Source: Tenrec ecaudatus
Taxonomy: Eukaryota; Chordata; Mammalia; Afrosoricida; Tenrecidae
Direction: 5' to 3'
DNA length: 64,000 nt
NCBI RefSeq assembly: GCF_050624435.1
Contig: NC_134536.1
Span: forward strand, 131,780,758-131,844,757
Shown: one piece after another, positions 10,590 to 23,195 of the stretch
Numbering within the stretch: the first letter of the stretch is position 1
Layout: the number at the start of each line of letters is the position of its first letter
Translations under genes and position numbers: made by a program
Notes under the pieces: model-generated
Told to the model about the DNA's origin: nothing
What the model saw: the letters and a program-made list of their open reading frames with translations, nothing else
The model's database searches: none

Positions 10590-10975
10590 CCGTGGCACAG
10601 TGACTTACACAGTGGGCTGCTAGCCACAAGCTCAGTCGTTTGAATCCCGCACTCTCCTCAGGAGGAAGACGTAACTTCCTGCTCCTTTAAAAGATTCCTG
10701 TCCTCCAAATCCACAGGGACAGTGCTGCCTTCACCTGGAGCAGTGGTTCTCAACCTGTGGGTCTCGACCCCTTCAGGGGGGTTGAATGATCCTTTAACAG
10801 GGGTTGCCCTATTCATAACAGTAGCAAAATGACAGTGATGAAGTAGCAACGAAAATCATGTTATGGTTTGGGGGTCACCACCACATGAGGACCTGTGTGA
10901 AAGGGTCGCGGCATTGGGAAGGTCGAGAACCACTGTCCTAGAGGGTCGTGATGAGTCAGGATAAACCCGGGGGCC
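10590..10975 (+). mobile_element. AfroSINE split by SPIN-like hAT element
   Basis: The SINE head and body run from 10590 to 10740 (ccacagggacagtgctgcct near the end). The tail resumes at 10936 (tcctagagggtcgtgatgag). The 195 bp between are a complete hAT element. Confidence 0.85.
10741..10935. mobile_element. SPIN-like non-autonomous hAT transposon, copy 1
   Basis: The terminal inverted repeats are CAGTGGTTCTCAACCTGTGG at the left and the complement of ..AAGGTCGAGAACCACTG at the right. Internal landmarks are cataacagtagcaaaat, gaagtagcaacgaaaat and gggtcaccaccacatgagga. The flanks acctggag / tcctagag match at 6 of 8 positions, as expected for a decayed 8-bp hAT target duplication. This layout matches the SPIN ('Space Invader') family known from horizontal transfer among tetrapods. 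It encodes nothing. Confidence 0.85.
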
Positions 10976-11574
10976 ATGAGCTTGCTTTTCACATAGCTGA
11001 ATAATTGATGAGCAGAGGAGGGAAAACACACACGGACAAAGCAATATCAGGGCTTTATTGTTTTTGAAGTCTCACGACAGCAGCCTTGCATACCTCTGTG
11101 GTGGCCTTCATCGTCTGGAAGGGAGATAATTTGGCTTTGTTCCTCTCTCCCTCTGTGGTACATTCTATTTATGTGCATGCATCTCTGTATCCCTACCCTT
11201 TGCAAGTCCTGGCCCATAAAAGCCGATCAGCCAGCATTCGGTGAACAGAACAGGATGGAAAGGGGCCTCAGAAAGCCACTCAGCAGCAGCAGAAGCAACA
11301 GCTCGCCCCAAGTAGTTAAGGGAGGGGGGCGTGTTTCAAGCATAGCAGGGCTGCCTTCATGCCAGGGATACAGAGAGGCAGATGGACTTCTGGCAGGAGT
11401 GGCATTATCCCACTTGGACACGCCATTCCTCCATAATCGATGGGCCTTCTTCAGACTTCCGTCCTCCTGTGATCAAAGTACCATGGCCGCCACTCTTGCC
11501 CAATCCCCTTCCTTTCGCCAGCTGGGGCCACAATGGCGTCTTGTAAACCAGGTCTTAGGGAAGTGGATCGGAGC

Positions 11575-11705
11575 TCTGATGGAGATGCCGGGCAGGTATC
11601 TGCAAACCCACTAGCCGCCCTGTGGCAGAAAGACGAGGTTGTCTGATCCCATTGAGATTGACAGCCCTGGAGACCACATCAGGCCACTGAGTTGGAAATG
11701 AGCCC
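11575..11705 (+). mobile_element. AfroSINE, partial
   Basis: tgcaaacccactagccgccc and agaaagacgaggttgtctga mark the body; the tail is gccactgagttggaa. Confidence 0.65.
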
Positions 11706-11713
11706 AAAGGCAA

Positions 11714-11875
11714 GGGGTCCCCGGGTGGGGTAGTAGTTACCCTCCAGGAGAAAGCCTCCTCTTTCTGCATCCATCAGGATTTAGAGCCTCTGAGACCCAC
11801 AGGGGTAGTGCTGCTCTGTCTTCCCGGGTCTCTGTGAGTCCACATGGACTTGATGGGTGGTGGGCTTTTGGAGTT
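11714..11875 (+). mobile_element. AfroSINE, diverged
   Basis: Starts aggggtccccgggtggggta; the body has gagcctctgagacccacagg; the tail is gtgagtccacatggacttga. Part of the head is deleted. Confidence 0.65.
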
Positions 11876-14800
11876 TCGGTCCCAGGAGCTGAGGTTAGCA
11901 CCTGGAACCTCTCCAGAGGCTCCCCGAGACCAACTGCACTTGGACATAGGTCTCCCTTGACCACTCCAGCGTCCTGTGTAGCCCTGGGAAGTTGTGAGCC
12001 AGGTCTGACAGTCAGGATCTAGTCTCCACGGCAGGGTTGGGGGAAAGCAGAGGCAGGGGTGACCCCGCCTCATAGGTAACCAGAAAGGGATGGAGTTAGC
12101 CTGAGGCACGGAATGTACACTGAGTCCCTTCATCACCTAATGGCCCTGGCAGACCTCACACTGCTCATAGACGGCTCAAGGGCAGGATCTAGCCTTTGTC
12201 CTGTATCATGGAGGAGGGTGGGCTATCCCATCTCTCAAGCCCAGGTCTTGCCCTTTCAGGAGGCGGCTGGCATTAGTTAGTGCGGCAGTCTCATCAGGGA
12301 GAGGGCATAAGGGGTGGGGGGTGAGGGGAAGAGGATGGAAAGATACTACAGGGAAGGGGCCCTCCTCACCTGGAGAGGGCACAGCCCCTCACAGCTGGGC
12401 CTCATCCCTGGTGTGACACGGAGAGTGAAGAGCCCTGCGTGTCATTATCAGCCCAAATGACATTCACAAACACTTGTCTCCAAGAGTCATCAAGAACATC
12501 TGTCACCAGCGTGATGTTACCACAGTCCCCAGGAGAGCCAGGGGAATGGCAAGCATGCTTTTAAAAGCACAGCGTGGAATTAGCCAGGAGGCAGCCTCCT
12601 CTTCCTGTTGATCATTAGGCTTCCATCATCTCCAGGTAGGGGAAGGGGAGGGGGGGGATGAAATAGAGACTCTGGGTGGGGGTGGAGGGGAAGAAGGCAG
12701 CTCCCATCCCCCCACCACCACCTGCCCCCATGACAGTCTCCCATAACACCTGACACCCCCCCCCTTCCCCCAGATGATAATGGACATAGAATTGGCTGCC
12801 ACTTGCAGTGGCCCCTGTGACAACGAGACACTTCTGCCTGGAGCTGTGCCAGTGCTGTGTTCTGGTCTGGCCCTTTGTTGCTCCTGACCCCCGGAGAGGC
12901 TCCAGGTTTCCCACCTCCGAACTGTGGGTTGTACTCTGCCTGTCCCTGATGCTGCGAACTGGGCCTCCAGCATCTCACATACCAGCCCGGTCCACCAGGG
13001 TGAGCAAGCTTCTGCGGAGCTTCTAGAGAGGACTGGGCATCAAGACATTCTGCAAATGCCACTGAGAACCTGGGGAGACTGGGCCATCCCATTTAGCTTT
13101 GTGGAGCAGGCAGTGGTGGGTGGGGGGAGGGGATGGAATCTCCTCCCGCTCATCTGTTTCCCATCTGGGGAAAGGGCAAAAGGGCACAGTCAATCAGTTC
13201 CCACCCCATCAGTATTTCCTCAACCAACACCGTAGTGGAGATCTGCTGCTCCCACTTCCATCATGACAACGCAGTCACCTTGGCAATAGGGGAACTTCAC
13301 TACTGATGCTGAGACCCTGGGCGCAGGAGGAGAGGCTGGTACCCAGAGGTGTTGTCCAAAAGAAGGGGACAGGCTTGGCATGAACCTGTCCCCCGAGAAG
13401 GGCAGGGCAGCTTATACTCAGAGGCTGGCCCAGATAACCCAGCGTCTCCTGAAGGGGCAAGGGAAGAATGGGGAAAGGTGGAAAGATGGAGCGGGGCTGG
13501 GCGGCTGGGTGTGGGGACACAGCTCCCTGGTCAGAGTCTGCTTTGGGTTTTACAAAGTTCTCCGGGTCTTTATAGTCTTGGACTGTTAACAGCTGTCATC
13601 TTCCACTGGGGACACGCAGGACAAACACTACTGCACCCGTTTTATGGATGGGGAAACCATGTCTCTAATGCACTGAGCAGATGCCTCAAGGTGACGCAAA
13701 GCCAAGGTCAAAACGGTGGTCTCCCTGTCCAACTGTGCGTGGCACCTCTCACTCACATTCCGAGGAGGGTTTGCTAAGGTGGGGACATGGGGTAGGGGCA
13801 CCAAACAGAAAGACATGGGTAAACACCTGGAAGCATTCTGGAAGTGTCGCGTTTAGTTTTCTGCTTCCCTTCTGTCTCTATGCGCCAGCAGCGATGGATT
13901 GGAGGGAAGGAATCCAGAGACAACCTGGGTTCTTACCCAGAAACACTCACCTGTATTAATGCAGGGCAGTGAATGATTTAACGTGCTCGTCTATCTGAAG
14001 CCTCTGTAACTCCAAATGACCTTTCCTTGCAGGGGTCCTGGTAAGAGGGCGGAGGAGGGCACTGAGAGGTTTCACCTGTGGGCAGGTGCTGAAGGCTCTA
14101 TCTTGATTAGTCATCCTGCTGGGTATAAGAGGAACCCCCTGAGAACCAGAAAGGAGGATCGCGGTACCAGCAAGACCCATGAGTGGAGTGTATCCCCTGG
14201 GACCATGAGATCCCATGTGCAATGAATCTCCTTGATCCCGAAGATAGCTATGACATCAGAGGAACACAGCAGCGAAATCAGGAACCAGACCATGAAGAAG
14301 AACAAGTACGCCTTCATGTTTCTGGGCAGGAGGCTGGCTTGGGGAGGGGGGTGCCTCTGGGCACTTCACTGGGGGAGACAGCTTTGCTGATCTGCAGAGG
14401 TAGAGCTGAGTGTGATTTACTGGAATCAGTGCCTTGGGACACATAATTCAGGGAGCTGGGTTTGTTGACCCACGGAGCTTGTGCTGAATGCATTCAGGTT
14501 GAGATTTTCAGCTGAGTGTCATGCTCTTTGGGCCTTTATTAGCAGACCCGAAAGGACGCGGTGTCGTGTTCTGATGAAGAACTATATCTTGAGCATTTCA
14601 GTGGCAGTGCAACCTCTTAACGCCCTTAAGATGCCCTGTAATCGGAAGCAACGGCTGTGAGCTCGGGGTAGCCATTGCAACGAATAGTACAACTGAAACC
14701 ACAAAGTCGTGAACGTTGTTGGGACCACAGAACAACCAGACAGTGGGTCTCAGCAGGCCAGCTGCTGTGAAGCGAAATGGTGGTGGAGGAATCGTGGAGA

Positions 14801-16204
14801 AACACACGTCCGCAGTGAGATTCCAGTGGGGCAACAGGGATGAGCAGAAAGCACAACACCGTGTGACTTAAATTCACAAAGGCTTGTATTGCTTTCACGG
14901 AAAAGACATCCAGGGGCAGTGAGTCCAGGTCATGTTTTCTGGGAAGCATGGCGGTCAGGTAAACAGCTCCTTGGGCTTGCTGTCCCACTATCATTCTCAC
15001 CACAAGCTTCCTGTCCCTGAGGCCGGCTCTGAGCTCCACTGACCGGATCTCCCTTGATGAGGCAGGAGAGAGGAGAAGCAGAAGGGCACAGGGCGAAGAG
15101 GGCTTTGCCACAGTCCTACCTTACGTCCTCCCACTCTTTAGAGACCTCACTCCATAAAGCTACAGACCTGGAAAACCAGATGACCAGGTTGGAAGAGATC
15201 AAGACAGAGATAGGGTATCACTCCTTCCCCAAATGCTTGCAGTTTGGTCGGGATTTCTGGGAGTCCCAAAGGAGTGAGCTTCTAATCACAGGCTTGCAAA
15301 GGGAACATCAGGTTGGTGCAGAGGGGGGACATTTTCCAGGGGTGCCTCCCAAGAGTGTCTGGAAGCAGATCTCTCTGCCTTCCCATCCTGCCCCTCTCTC
15401 TCTGTGCAAGCAGGTGACAGCACTCAGATTCAAATCCTTCAGGGCATCTGTTCAGAGGTGACTAATTTCTCCACTTGTCAGTCCCTCCTCACTTTCAAAG
15501 AGCGCTGGCTGGGAACAACTCTGCAGATAGACATCATTGGCGGGTAAAGGGATGGCTGAGAGCATCCTGTCTGCCTGCCTCCTTTCTGAGATGGGGCGGT
15601 TTCCCTCCAGGAGAGAATCAGAGAACCAGCCCCTTGTGACTTCCATGTGTTTGGTGAGCTGATGGCTTGGGGAGGGCTGTTTATTTCCTGCCAGGAAAAC
15701 CCCAAAGGCAGCTTACTAGTGGTGATGGGGCGTGGCCTGGGCAGAACCTCTGGGAATCCTGAGATGGCGCTCATGATGGCAGTCCTGGGCATGACACCCA
15801 ACACTCACTGACAGATAGACTGCTACATGGTGAGGTGACTGTGCAGGGGAACCCAGGGGTCCTGCTCCCACAATGAGGCTTCTCCATCCGACTGTTCCCC
15901 AACACTGGGTGCACAGCGGAATCCTTGGGGACAGGTTTTCTCCTGCCAGGAGAGTCAGCAGCAGGGTGGGTAAGCACTGGGGCATCAGTGCTTTTAAAGC
16001 CCAGAGGAGATTCTCCTGTGTATTCATGGTGCAAGCTGCGTGATTTGGGCCGCGCTGGTGGGCAGAGGGGCTGCAACTCTGATGTCCCAGCCTTTGATCT
16101 CTGGGGTTCTGGTGCAGAAAAAAAAAATCCAGGGAGGCTGGCGTTCCATCCTGCCTCCATCATGCAGCAGGCTTGTCACGTCTCTGAGCCTTACTTGGAC
16201 CCAT
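11876..16204 (+). other. Intronic stretch, mostly unique; MIR-like at 13610-13720
   Basis: There are G/C-rich runs at 12640-12780 and a MIR-like segment at 13610-13720 (cccgttttatggatggggaaac). Two minus-strand open frames (14111-14317 and 14626-15111) are discussed under findings. I recognise no protein family and see no splice-supported gene. Confidence 0.45.
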
Positions 16205-16340
16205 CCCTAGGGCTGTTATCTGCATGGTCAGCAGTTCAAACCTCACAGGGCCTAGTTCTATCCTGTCCTCTATGTTCACTATAAGTGGGCATCGAGTCCA
16301 TGGCAGTGAGTTTGGTTTGGCTGTTGTTGTCTGTTTGTTT
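16205..16340 (+). mobile_element. AfroSINE, internally deleted
   Basis: gctgttatctgcatggtcag and the tail cgagtccatggcagtgagtt are clear; the middle is shortened. Confidence 0.75.
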
Positions 16341-16964
16341 AAGGTGATGAAAATCATGGATACAGTTTGTCCAGTGCACGAAGTCTCTCAAACTCTGAGA
16401 CCAGAGGGGCTAGGGGTGCCCAGCTCCCACTACAAACTGCTCTGGAAAGGGTCACATTAGAAGTTCCTGGACATAGCAGGAGAAAAATGTGGAGCCAAAC
16501 CTGAAATGATAAGCGCAGGCTTCCTGCTGCGATAGAGGCTAGGGGAATCCCTGGGAAGACGGCTGCTCGGCAGCCTTCAAGCCTGGAAATGAACTCCCGC
16601 GTACAGCTGAAGTTTTAGTAATACAATAGCCCGGGTTGTGGAGCTGCGTACCTTAGAATAATCAGTCACTTGATATCAAAAGGGCAGTATTTTTCCCAAG
16701 GACAAAATGCAGACGGGTTCAGCAAAAAGGATTACCATGAAATGAAACAAAGCATGTGTGAATGTTGAATGGGAAACTGACGATCTGTCTTGTAAACCTT
16801 GACAAGAAAATTCACAATAAAATATTCAAAACAAAATGAAAATGAAAATTGCTTCTATATGAGGTTACCGCCCAAGATACTGAGTCTGTGTAGATACTTG
16901 AGAAATAAAAACTTCACATGCATTTTAGTTACTGGGATAATCTTTCCGGGCCCTATGCAGAGTT

Positions 16965-17170
16965 GGGGAGCCCTGGTCTTGTAGTAGTTACATGTTGGGC
17001 TGCAAGGTCAGGAGACCAAAACCACCAGCTGCTCTCTGGGAGGCAGATGAGGCTCGCTCCTTCCATGGAGAGTTCCCATTGAAGAAACCCATCGGGGCAG
17101 CTCCACCCTGTCCTACAATGTTGCTCTGAGTCAGAACGCACTCCGTGGCAATGAATCTGGTTTTGGTTAA
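16965..17170 (+). mobile_element. AfroSINE
   Basis: Full-length copy starting gggagccctggtcttgtagt, ending ccgtggcaatgaatctggtt. Confidence 0.9.
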
Positions 17171-17185
17171 GTAGAGAGTCAGGGA

Positions 17186-17390
17186 GCCTTGGTGGTGTAG
17201 TGGTTACATGTTGGGCTGAGATCTGCATGGATGGCAGTTCAAAACCACCAGAAACTCCTTGAGAGAAAGACTGGGCTTTCTTCTCCTGTTAACAATTGCA
17301 GTCTCTGAAACCCACAGGAATCACCACGAGTCGGCACTGACTCCATGGCAGTGAGGTGGAGGTGTTGTTTTGTTTTTTACATTATAAGCG
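17186..17390 (+). mobile_element. AfroSINE, well preserved
   Basis: Starts gggagccttggtggtgtagt, continues gttacatgttgggctgagat, and ends gactccatggcagtgagg plus a T-rich tail. It directly follows another copy in the same orientation. Confidence 0.92.
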
Positions 17391-17985
17391 ATTTTAGTTT
17401 ATAAATTTTATTTAATGTTAATAAATTCTATTTAAGGAATTTTACATGTCTTTCCTTTTTCATCCACTGGTTACTATTTAGTTCCTCTAAATCTTGTAAA
17501 AGTTCACCTTTAACATAGCCCTTTGTAAGGAGCCCATGATGAAACCACGGTTGTCAAGATTCTGTGCAGTGTGCATTAATCTCAGATCTGTCATGATGCT
17601 TCTGGTCACACCACTTTAACCTCCATGATGGACAAACGTCAAACATTCCGTGCCCCAAAATTCTGTTAGTCCCTTTAGGGCCATCTTTGGATCTGCTTTA
17701 TTCGGCCTTCCTCGCCATTTCAGATACCCTCAACACTGAGTGGGAATCCCTGCAGTCCCTAAGAAATATGCAGGGTACACCAATACCTAGGGTCAAAACC
17801 AAGGACCTATTAGATTGTTCCTACTGTCTACAAATTTGTCTTGTAGTTCTTCTTCACAGAGCCAACCACCAGCAGCTCAGAGAGTGAAACAAAGTACATA
17901 CTTACTCTGCGAGGCCTTCCCAGCAATGTGGGTCTACAGAGAAAGCCCCATTGGGATAGACCTCAACAAGTGGCAGTGATTTTAC

Positions 17986-18172
17986 GGACCCCAGGTAGTG
18001 GTATGGATTAGGAGTCGGATGCTACCTCCAACACCGATAATTCAAATCCACCATCCACTCCTGGGGAGAAAGTTGAGGTTTTTCATTCTCCTAAGGGTTG
18101 AGAGTTTCGGAAACCCCTGATTTGGTTGCCATGAGCAGGAACTGACTCGATAGAAATAGGGTTGATGTTTGG
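17986..18172 (+). mobile_element. AfroSINE, diverged
   Basis: ataattcaaatccaccatcc, gagagtttcggaaacccctg and ggaactgactcgatagaaat mark body and tail. Weaker SINE-like scraps may lie between 17840 and 17985. Confidence 0.75.
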
Positions 18173-18625
18173 AAGCAGAGGAGAATAAGACCAAAAAGAA
18201 AGCCTGTGAGCCTTTGCTATTTCCAGAACATTCGCGTTCCTTCTCCTGCCTCAGGTTCCCCTATGCAGAATGGGAAATAATAATAAATGGCAGAGGTGGA
18301 GATAAGATTTGGATGGCCTTGGATGCCACACACAACAGCTGTGTTTCCTGAACAGTTACTACTAGGGCTTCAAACCAGTCCATCCCAATTCCCTTCTCTG
18401 CCGAAAATTTGCATTTCCACTCCAAGATGGATGGAATCAGATTTTCCATCCTACCAAGAATCCCCTGGGGATATGTATATATAGAGAGAGTCACCTGGCG
18501 GGCTTCTCCAAATATAGAGTTTGGAATCAGTGCATCTGGGTGGAGCCCAGGCTGAGCCAGTTCAAAGACCTAGTAGTTACATGACAGGTGCCCACCTAAA
18601 GGTATCCCATGTCTTCTTTGGTTCC

Positions 18626-19073
18626 CGTGTCAGGCTGGGTTTTCTAGAGAAACAAAACCAGGTACACTCACATGTGTATAAGAAATAACTTCATATCAAG
18701 AAAGAAATGTATACCAAGAAAGCATCCCAGTCCAGTCCAATTCAAGTCTACAGATCAGATGCTAGTTAGACATCCCTCCAGCCCCACACAGCTGCCTGCT
18801 GACAAGGCAGTAAGTGGGGGGATTTCATGTCTGTGAGTGCAGAGGTGGGTGGATTTATGATCAACAGGCACATGGCGAGGCACCTCCAGAGCCCGACTCG
18901 ACATCCAGAGCAACCTGAAGTCAAAGAGGGGCAAGAGATCAAGATGTTCTTCACAGCATCTCCTAAAAAGACCACACCCTGAAGGAGACGTCACTACATT
19001 GTGATGTGATTAATAGGTGAGCCTCCTCATCTACCTCCACACAGGTACAAGATGACATGAAATCTGACCATCA
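18626..19073 (+). mobile_element. LTR-like repeat family (copy H), diverged
   Basis: Shares ttctagagaaacaaaac, cacatgtgtataagaaataa and aagcatcccagtccagtcc with the other copies. The ends are degraded (CGTGTCAG at the start) and no target duplication is clear. Confidence 0.65.
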
Positions 19074-21945
19074 GTGACTCACTCTACCCTAGGGGGCTGT
19101 CACCCACGAGGGCCATCTCTCAGGTGAGGACTCTTGGCAACAGTGGGGCCAAGGGACGAACCCAAGACCCCACCAGGTGACTTCCGGCTTTCTCCTTGGG
19201 CAGGGAGAAAGCCGGGGTCAAGTTCGGTGCAGAGCGGTGACCTGTGCTACGGAAAACTCTGGTCTTGGACTCCAGTCTCTAGGGAGAAGCCACACTTTGA
19301 CCTTTGATAGCTGAATAGGAAATGGTGTGGGAGTGAAGAACTTCAAACAGTGGTAGAAAATTCCCACTATCTTTAATGCCATTTTTTCCCTAAGGACTTT
19401 TTGAAGCCCCCTAGTATTCATTTAGTCAACCAACAAATGTTAATTGAGTATCTGCTTTGGGCTTGCCTCTGGTCAAGGGCTAGAATCAGAGATAAGTCCA
19501 ATACTTGCCTTCAATGAACTTACCTGCTTTTGGGGGAGGAGCTGATTAATACATGCAAATGCATGTACTCAGGAGATCAGCCCTTATAAGTGCTGTTAGG
19601 GGAGAGAGGCCCGGCCAGGTGCTCAAGGAAGGTCCCTGTGTGCCATGACATTGGTGCCAAGAGGAAACATCACCATCACCAGGCAAAGGGCCTTGGGGGG
19701 TGGAGTGGAGGAAAGGTGAGAGAAGGGACAGGCAGTAGCGATGGGTTCCGGTGAGTGGTCAGGCACTGGGTGATGCAGGGCTTTGGCTTTGAAAGTGAGA
19801 GGCCCGGGGGGATTGAAAGCCTGCAGCAAGAAGATGCTGGCTGGGGGCTGAAGCCCTGTTCTCCAGACCTGCAGGATGCTCCATGTCCACGCCCACAACA
19901 TGGAAGCGCCGGCTCCTCCCACCCCAGCCTGGCCATTGCCTGCAGAGGCATGACAGGGTGTGGGCTTGCTTGGCAAGCAGGAAATACGCAGGGAATGATG
20001 AACTAACCGCTCAGCAGTTTGTGACGAATGGGGGGGGGGCAGAATTATTTGGGGGCCATATCTTGGCCAGCTGGGGAACCACACTGAAGCGCGCCCCCAC
20101 AGCCTGGGATACTGGGAAGGCTGGTGTGACTGCAGGCTGCAGACCAGAGCATCCCTTCCTCCACCATCAGCATCCGGGCTCCTTCTCCAGCTGCCCTCCT
20201 CCTGACTCTCCACCCGCATCCATCGGCGTACTCTGATACGGAGTAATTATTTATGCTCTTGTTTAATTAGCTCATTAGGCGCGTGCCGCAGTATTTCTGA
20301 TGATGAATCACTTTAGTGGCTCTTACGTGTGTTTTTTTTTTTTGTTGTTGTAGTTGTTCGATTTTGGGTGCCTGGGGCTTGGCCGTGGCGATGGATGCTG
20401 CCCTTGTGTGGTGCCAGGTGGCCAGTGATCAGGGGTCTCTTGGCCTGTGCCCCTTCTCCCAGGGTGTGCATGGCCCGGTGGGAGGTTGCTAAGGCACTGG
20501 GCATGGAGACAGGAGCTAGGAAGCTGAGATGGTGGCAGCGGCGGCAGCTGGCACCAAACACCAGGGAGCTATTTTTACCACCCGTCAAAATGCCACCGCG
20601 TCTGAGCGCGTGCCAAGGGCTGCCTGCTAGTGCTGCGGCGCTCGCCTCCCCCAGAGGCTGCTTTGATTGTAGCTCCGCTGAGGAAAGTCTGAGTAGAAGA
20701 GGGAGGCTTTGAACATTCTTGGTCTGGCTGGCTGGGACTCAGCAGGCCTGTCCCTCAGGGCCGGACCAGGGAACAAGCTTCAGCTTCAGCTCTGTAGCAA
20801 AAGGGAGCTGGGGTGGGGACCGCCTCATGGAGGAGGGGCCAGGTTCAGACCCCACCCTCGCTCTTCTTTCCCCTACTATGAATGGCCTGGCAGGAGAATC
20901 CCATCCCAGAATGTTCCCCCTACAAGCTGGTGGTGGGGAGGGTGCTGAGCTGGAATTCCAACATTAGAGAGCCTTTTCTTTGCATGTGTAATGTTCAGGA
21001 ACATGGGCAATGCTAAAATGGTGTCTTCTCAGACCCACTGGCAGGTGATGGGGCAGGGATGGAGGGCTGATCTGAGCTCTGGGCAGCAGGAAGAGGAAGA
21101 GAGGTGGCCAAAAAGGGACCTTAAAAGACCCTCAGTGCCCTGTTTCCCTGCGTAAACAACTTTGTCAGGGGCTGCTGAGAACAAAGGCAGGGTCCCTGGG
21201 ACCAATGTGACCGCTTATTCATCACAACACTCTTGGACTCAGTGCTTCTGTCTTTTAAAGGGACCCCATTCTTGTTAACACGCATCCATAGGAATTGGCC
21301 CAGAGCGAGAAAAGGGCAGATGAAGGTCATGCAGGGCCACCATGGTCCTTCATCAATATGCTAGGGGGGGTCTCTCCATTTCCTCCCCTCGCCTCCATGC
21401 CCCCACTCCACCCCAACATCTCCAAAAAACAGCCCTCTTCTTCGTTTAAAATTCTGTTTAAGCCATCACCATTGGGGTCCCCGGCTAAATTGTGTTTCCT
21501 GCCAGTGGTAATTGAAAGGCCTGAGCCACCTGCAAGCCCACTGACAGGTTGAAGTCCATTGTTGGGGCTGTTGTGTCAGCCTGTCTCAGGGAGGGCTTCC
21601 CTGGTTCTCACGGGCCTTCCAGTTGACCAAGCGCAGTGTCCTTTCTTCGTCCCGCCTGATGCGTCCAGAGTGAGTGAGCCTGGACCTCGCCCTCCTCTCT
21701 TTGAAGGAGCAGCCTGGTTGTATTTCTTCTTAGGCTGACTTGTTGGCTCTTCCGGCAGTCTATGCTGTGTTCAGTATCCCTCCCCGACACTGTGGTTCTG
21801 AATTCAGCCATCCTTCTCATGTGCTCTTATTTCACGGTCTAGAATTCACATACATCGAAATCCACCGCCTGCCTTCCAGCCCCGAGTGAGCCTGAGGCTC
21901 TGTCTTTAGCTTCACTGGGAATTGAAACAATTGTTTTAGAACGTT
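19074..21945 (+). other. Intronic stretch; MIR/L2-like patch and candidate element
   Basis: Near 19425-19590 (caaccaacaaatgttaattg ...) the sequence resembles a very old MIR/L2-type repeat. The segment at 20236-20335 is listed separately. The rest looks unique, moderately GC-rich, with no coding signal I trust. Confidence 0.45.
20236..20335. promoter_or_regulatory. Candidate non-coding regulatory element with homeodomain-type sites
   Basis: Within 100 bp there are several TAAT-core sites (GTAATTATTTATG, TTTAATTAGCTCATTAGG, gatgaatca). The patch is free of recognisable repeats although the surrounding intron is full of them. This is a sequence-composition inference only; conservation has not been tested. 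Confidence 0.35.
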
Positions 21946-21949
21946 GTGT

Positions 21950-22890
21950 TCTTATTAGGTCCTGTGAAGTTGGTGCTGACTCATAGTGGCCCTACTGTGC
22001 ACAACAGCACTAGCCGCTGTCTGGACGTGCACCACCCTCTGATGACAGTGGTCACGTTGCACTGTGGCCATTCCTTGTGGCAGCCACCATGTCAATCCAT
22101 CTTGCCGAGGGTCTTCCTCTTGGTTGGCTGCCCCTCCACGTTCCCAGACACAATGTTCTTCTCCAGGGACTAGTTTCTTTTAGAACATCTTCAAACACGT
22201 GATGTTATCCTGCCTTAAGGCACATTCTTGCTGTCTTTATTCCAAGAGTGATTTGGTTCTTTTTCTGGCGGTCCATGGTACTTTCAGGATTCTTGGCCGA
22301 CAGCATCAATCAATTCTACGGCAGTCTTGCTTGCTCACCACCCAGCTTTCCTGTGTGTATGAAGCGAATCCAAATACCCTGGCTTCTGTTTGGCGTGCCT
22401 CAGTGCACACGCAGACTGACAGACGCCTTTGCTTTCCAGACTGACACCTTTGCTTAAATAGATCCGTGCAACCAATGTTTCCCAGAGCAAGATCTCATTT
22501 GAGTTCTCGAGTGCTGATTGCACAAGTGTTCATACTGGCTCCAAGGAGAGCGAAATCTTTGTCGGCTTCATCCTTTCTTTGTGCACCACGAATGGACCTA
22601 CTGGTTTCATTGTGTGAGGACTTTCGTTCAATGGGGTGGGGTTCTCCTTATGAAAGGTTGCAATCTTTGGTCTTCCTCGATAAGTGCCACACATCCTGGA
22701 TGCTTTCAGGAAGCAAGGCTGCGCCATCCGCATGCCCCAGGTTGCTAGTGAGCCTTTCTCCAATCCTGATGCCACCGCCCGCGCTCACCTTCACAGAGGT
22801 CGGCTTCCTGGGTTATTTGCTCAGCATACAGATTGGATAGGTAGGGGGAAACGATGCAACCCGGACAAACACCTTCCCTGATTGTAAACC
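21950..22890 (-). mobile_element. RTE-type LINE, about 940 bp of 3' coding region
   Basis: Antisense on +. It starts with the tail complement (ggtgctgactcatagtggcc) and runs past gttcttctccagggactag into the reverse-transcriptase region, where + reads ttatttgctcagcatacaga near 22818. That is the complement of a standard RTE polymerase segment. Many frame breaks: a dead, 5'-truncated copy. The longest RTE copy in the window. Confidence 0.85.
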
Positions 22891-22978
22891 AGGGACCCCT
22901 CCTAGTTGTGGTCCAACGGTGACTCAGACCTCTTGGTCTCTGTACAGGGATGAGTCAAACTTTTTTTATCTTTTACAA

Positions 22979-23195
22979 TGTTGTTGTTGTCAGGTGCCAT
23001 CCAGTCAGTTCCGACTCATAGCGACTCTATGCCCGACAGAACGAAAGACTGCCCAGTCCTGCTCCATCCTCACAGTTGTCCCTACGCTCGGACCCATTGT
23101 TGCAGCCACTGTGTCAATGCGTCTCATCGAGAGCTTTCCACTTTCTCGCTGCCCCTTCACTTCCCAGTACATCCCTTTAATTTTCCCAAGATAAT
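22979..23195 (-). mobile_element. RTE-type LINE 3' end
   Basis: Starts with the complement of an (AAC)n tail (ttgttgttgtcaggtgccat), then ccgactcatagcgactctat, cattgttgcagccactgtgt and ttctcgctgccccttcac. It lies just after the longer copy, so it is a separate insertion. Confidence 0.88.

Noticed and set aside
11281-11330. CAG/AGC-rich stretch as a coding polyglutamine or polyserine repeat
   Set aside because: Only a few units, in an open frame without other support.
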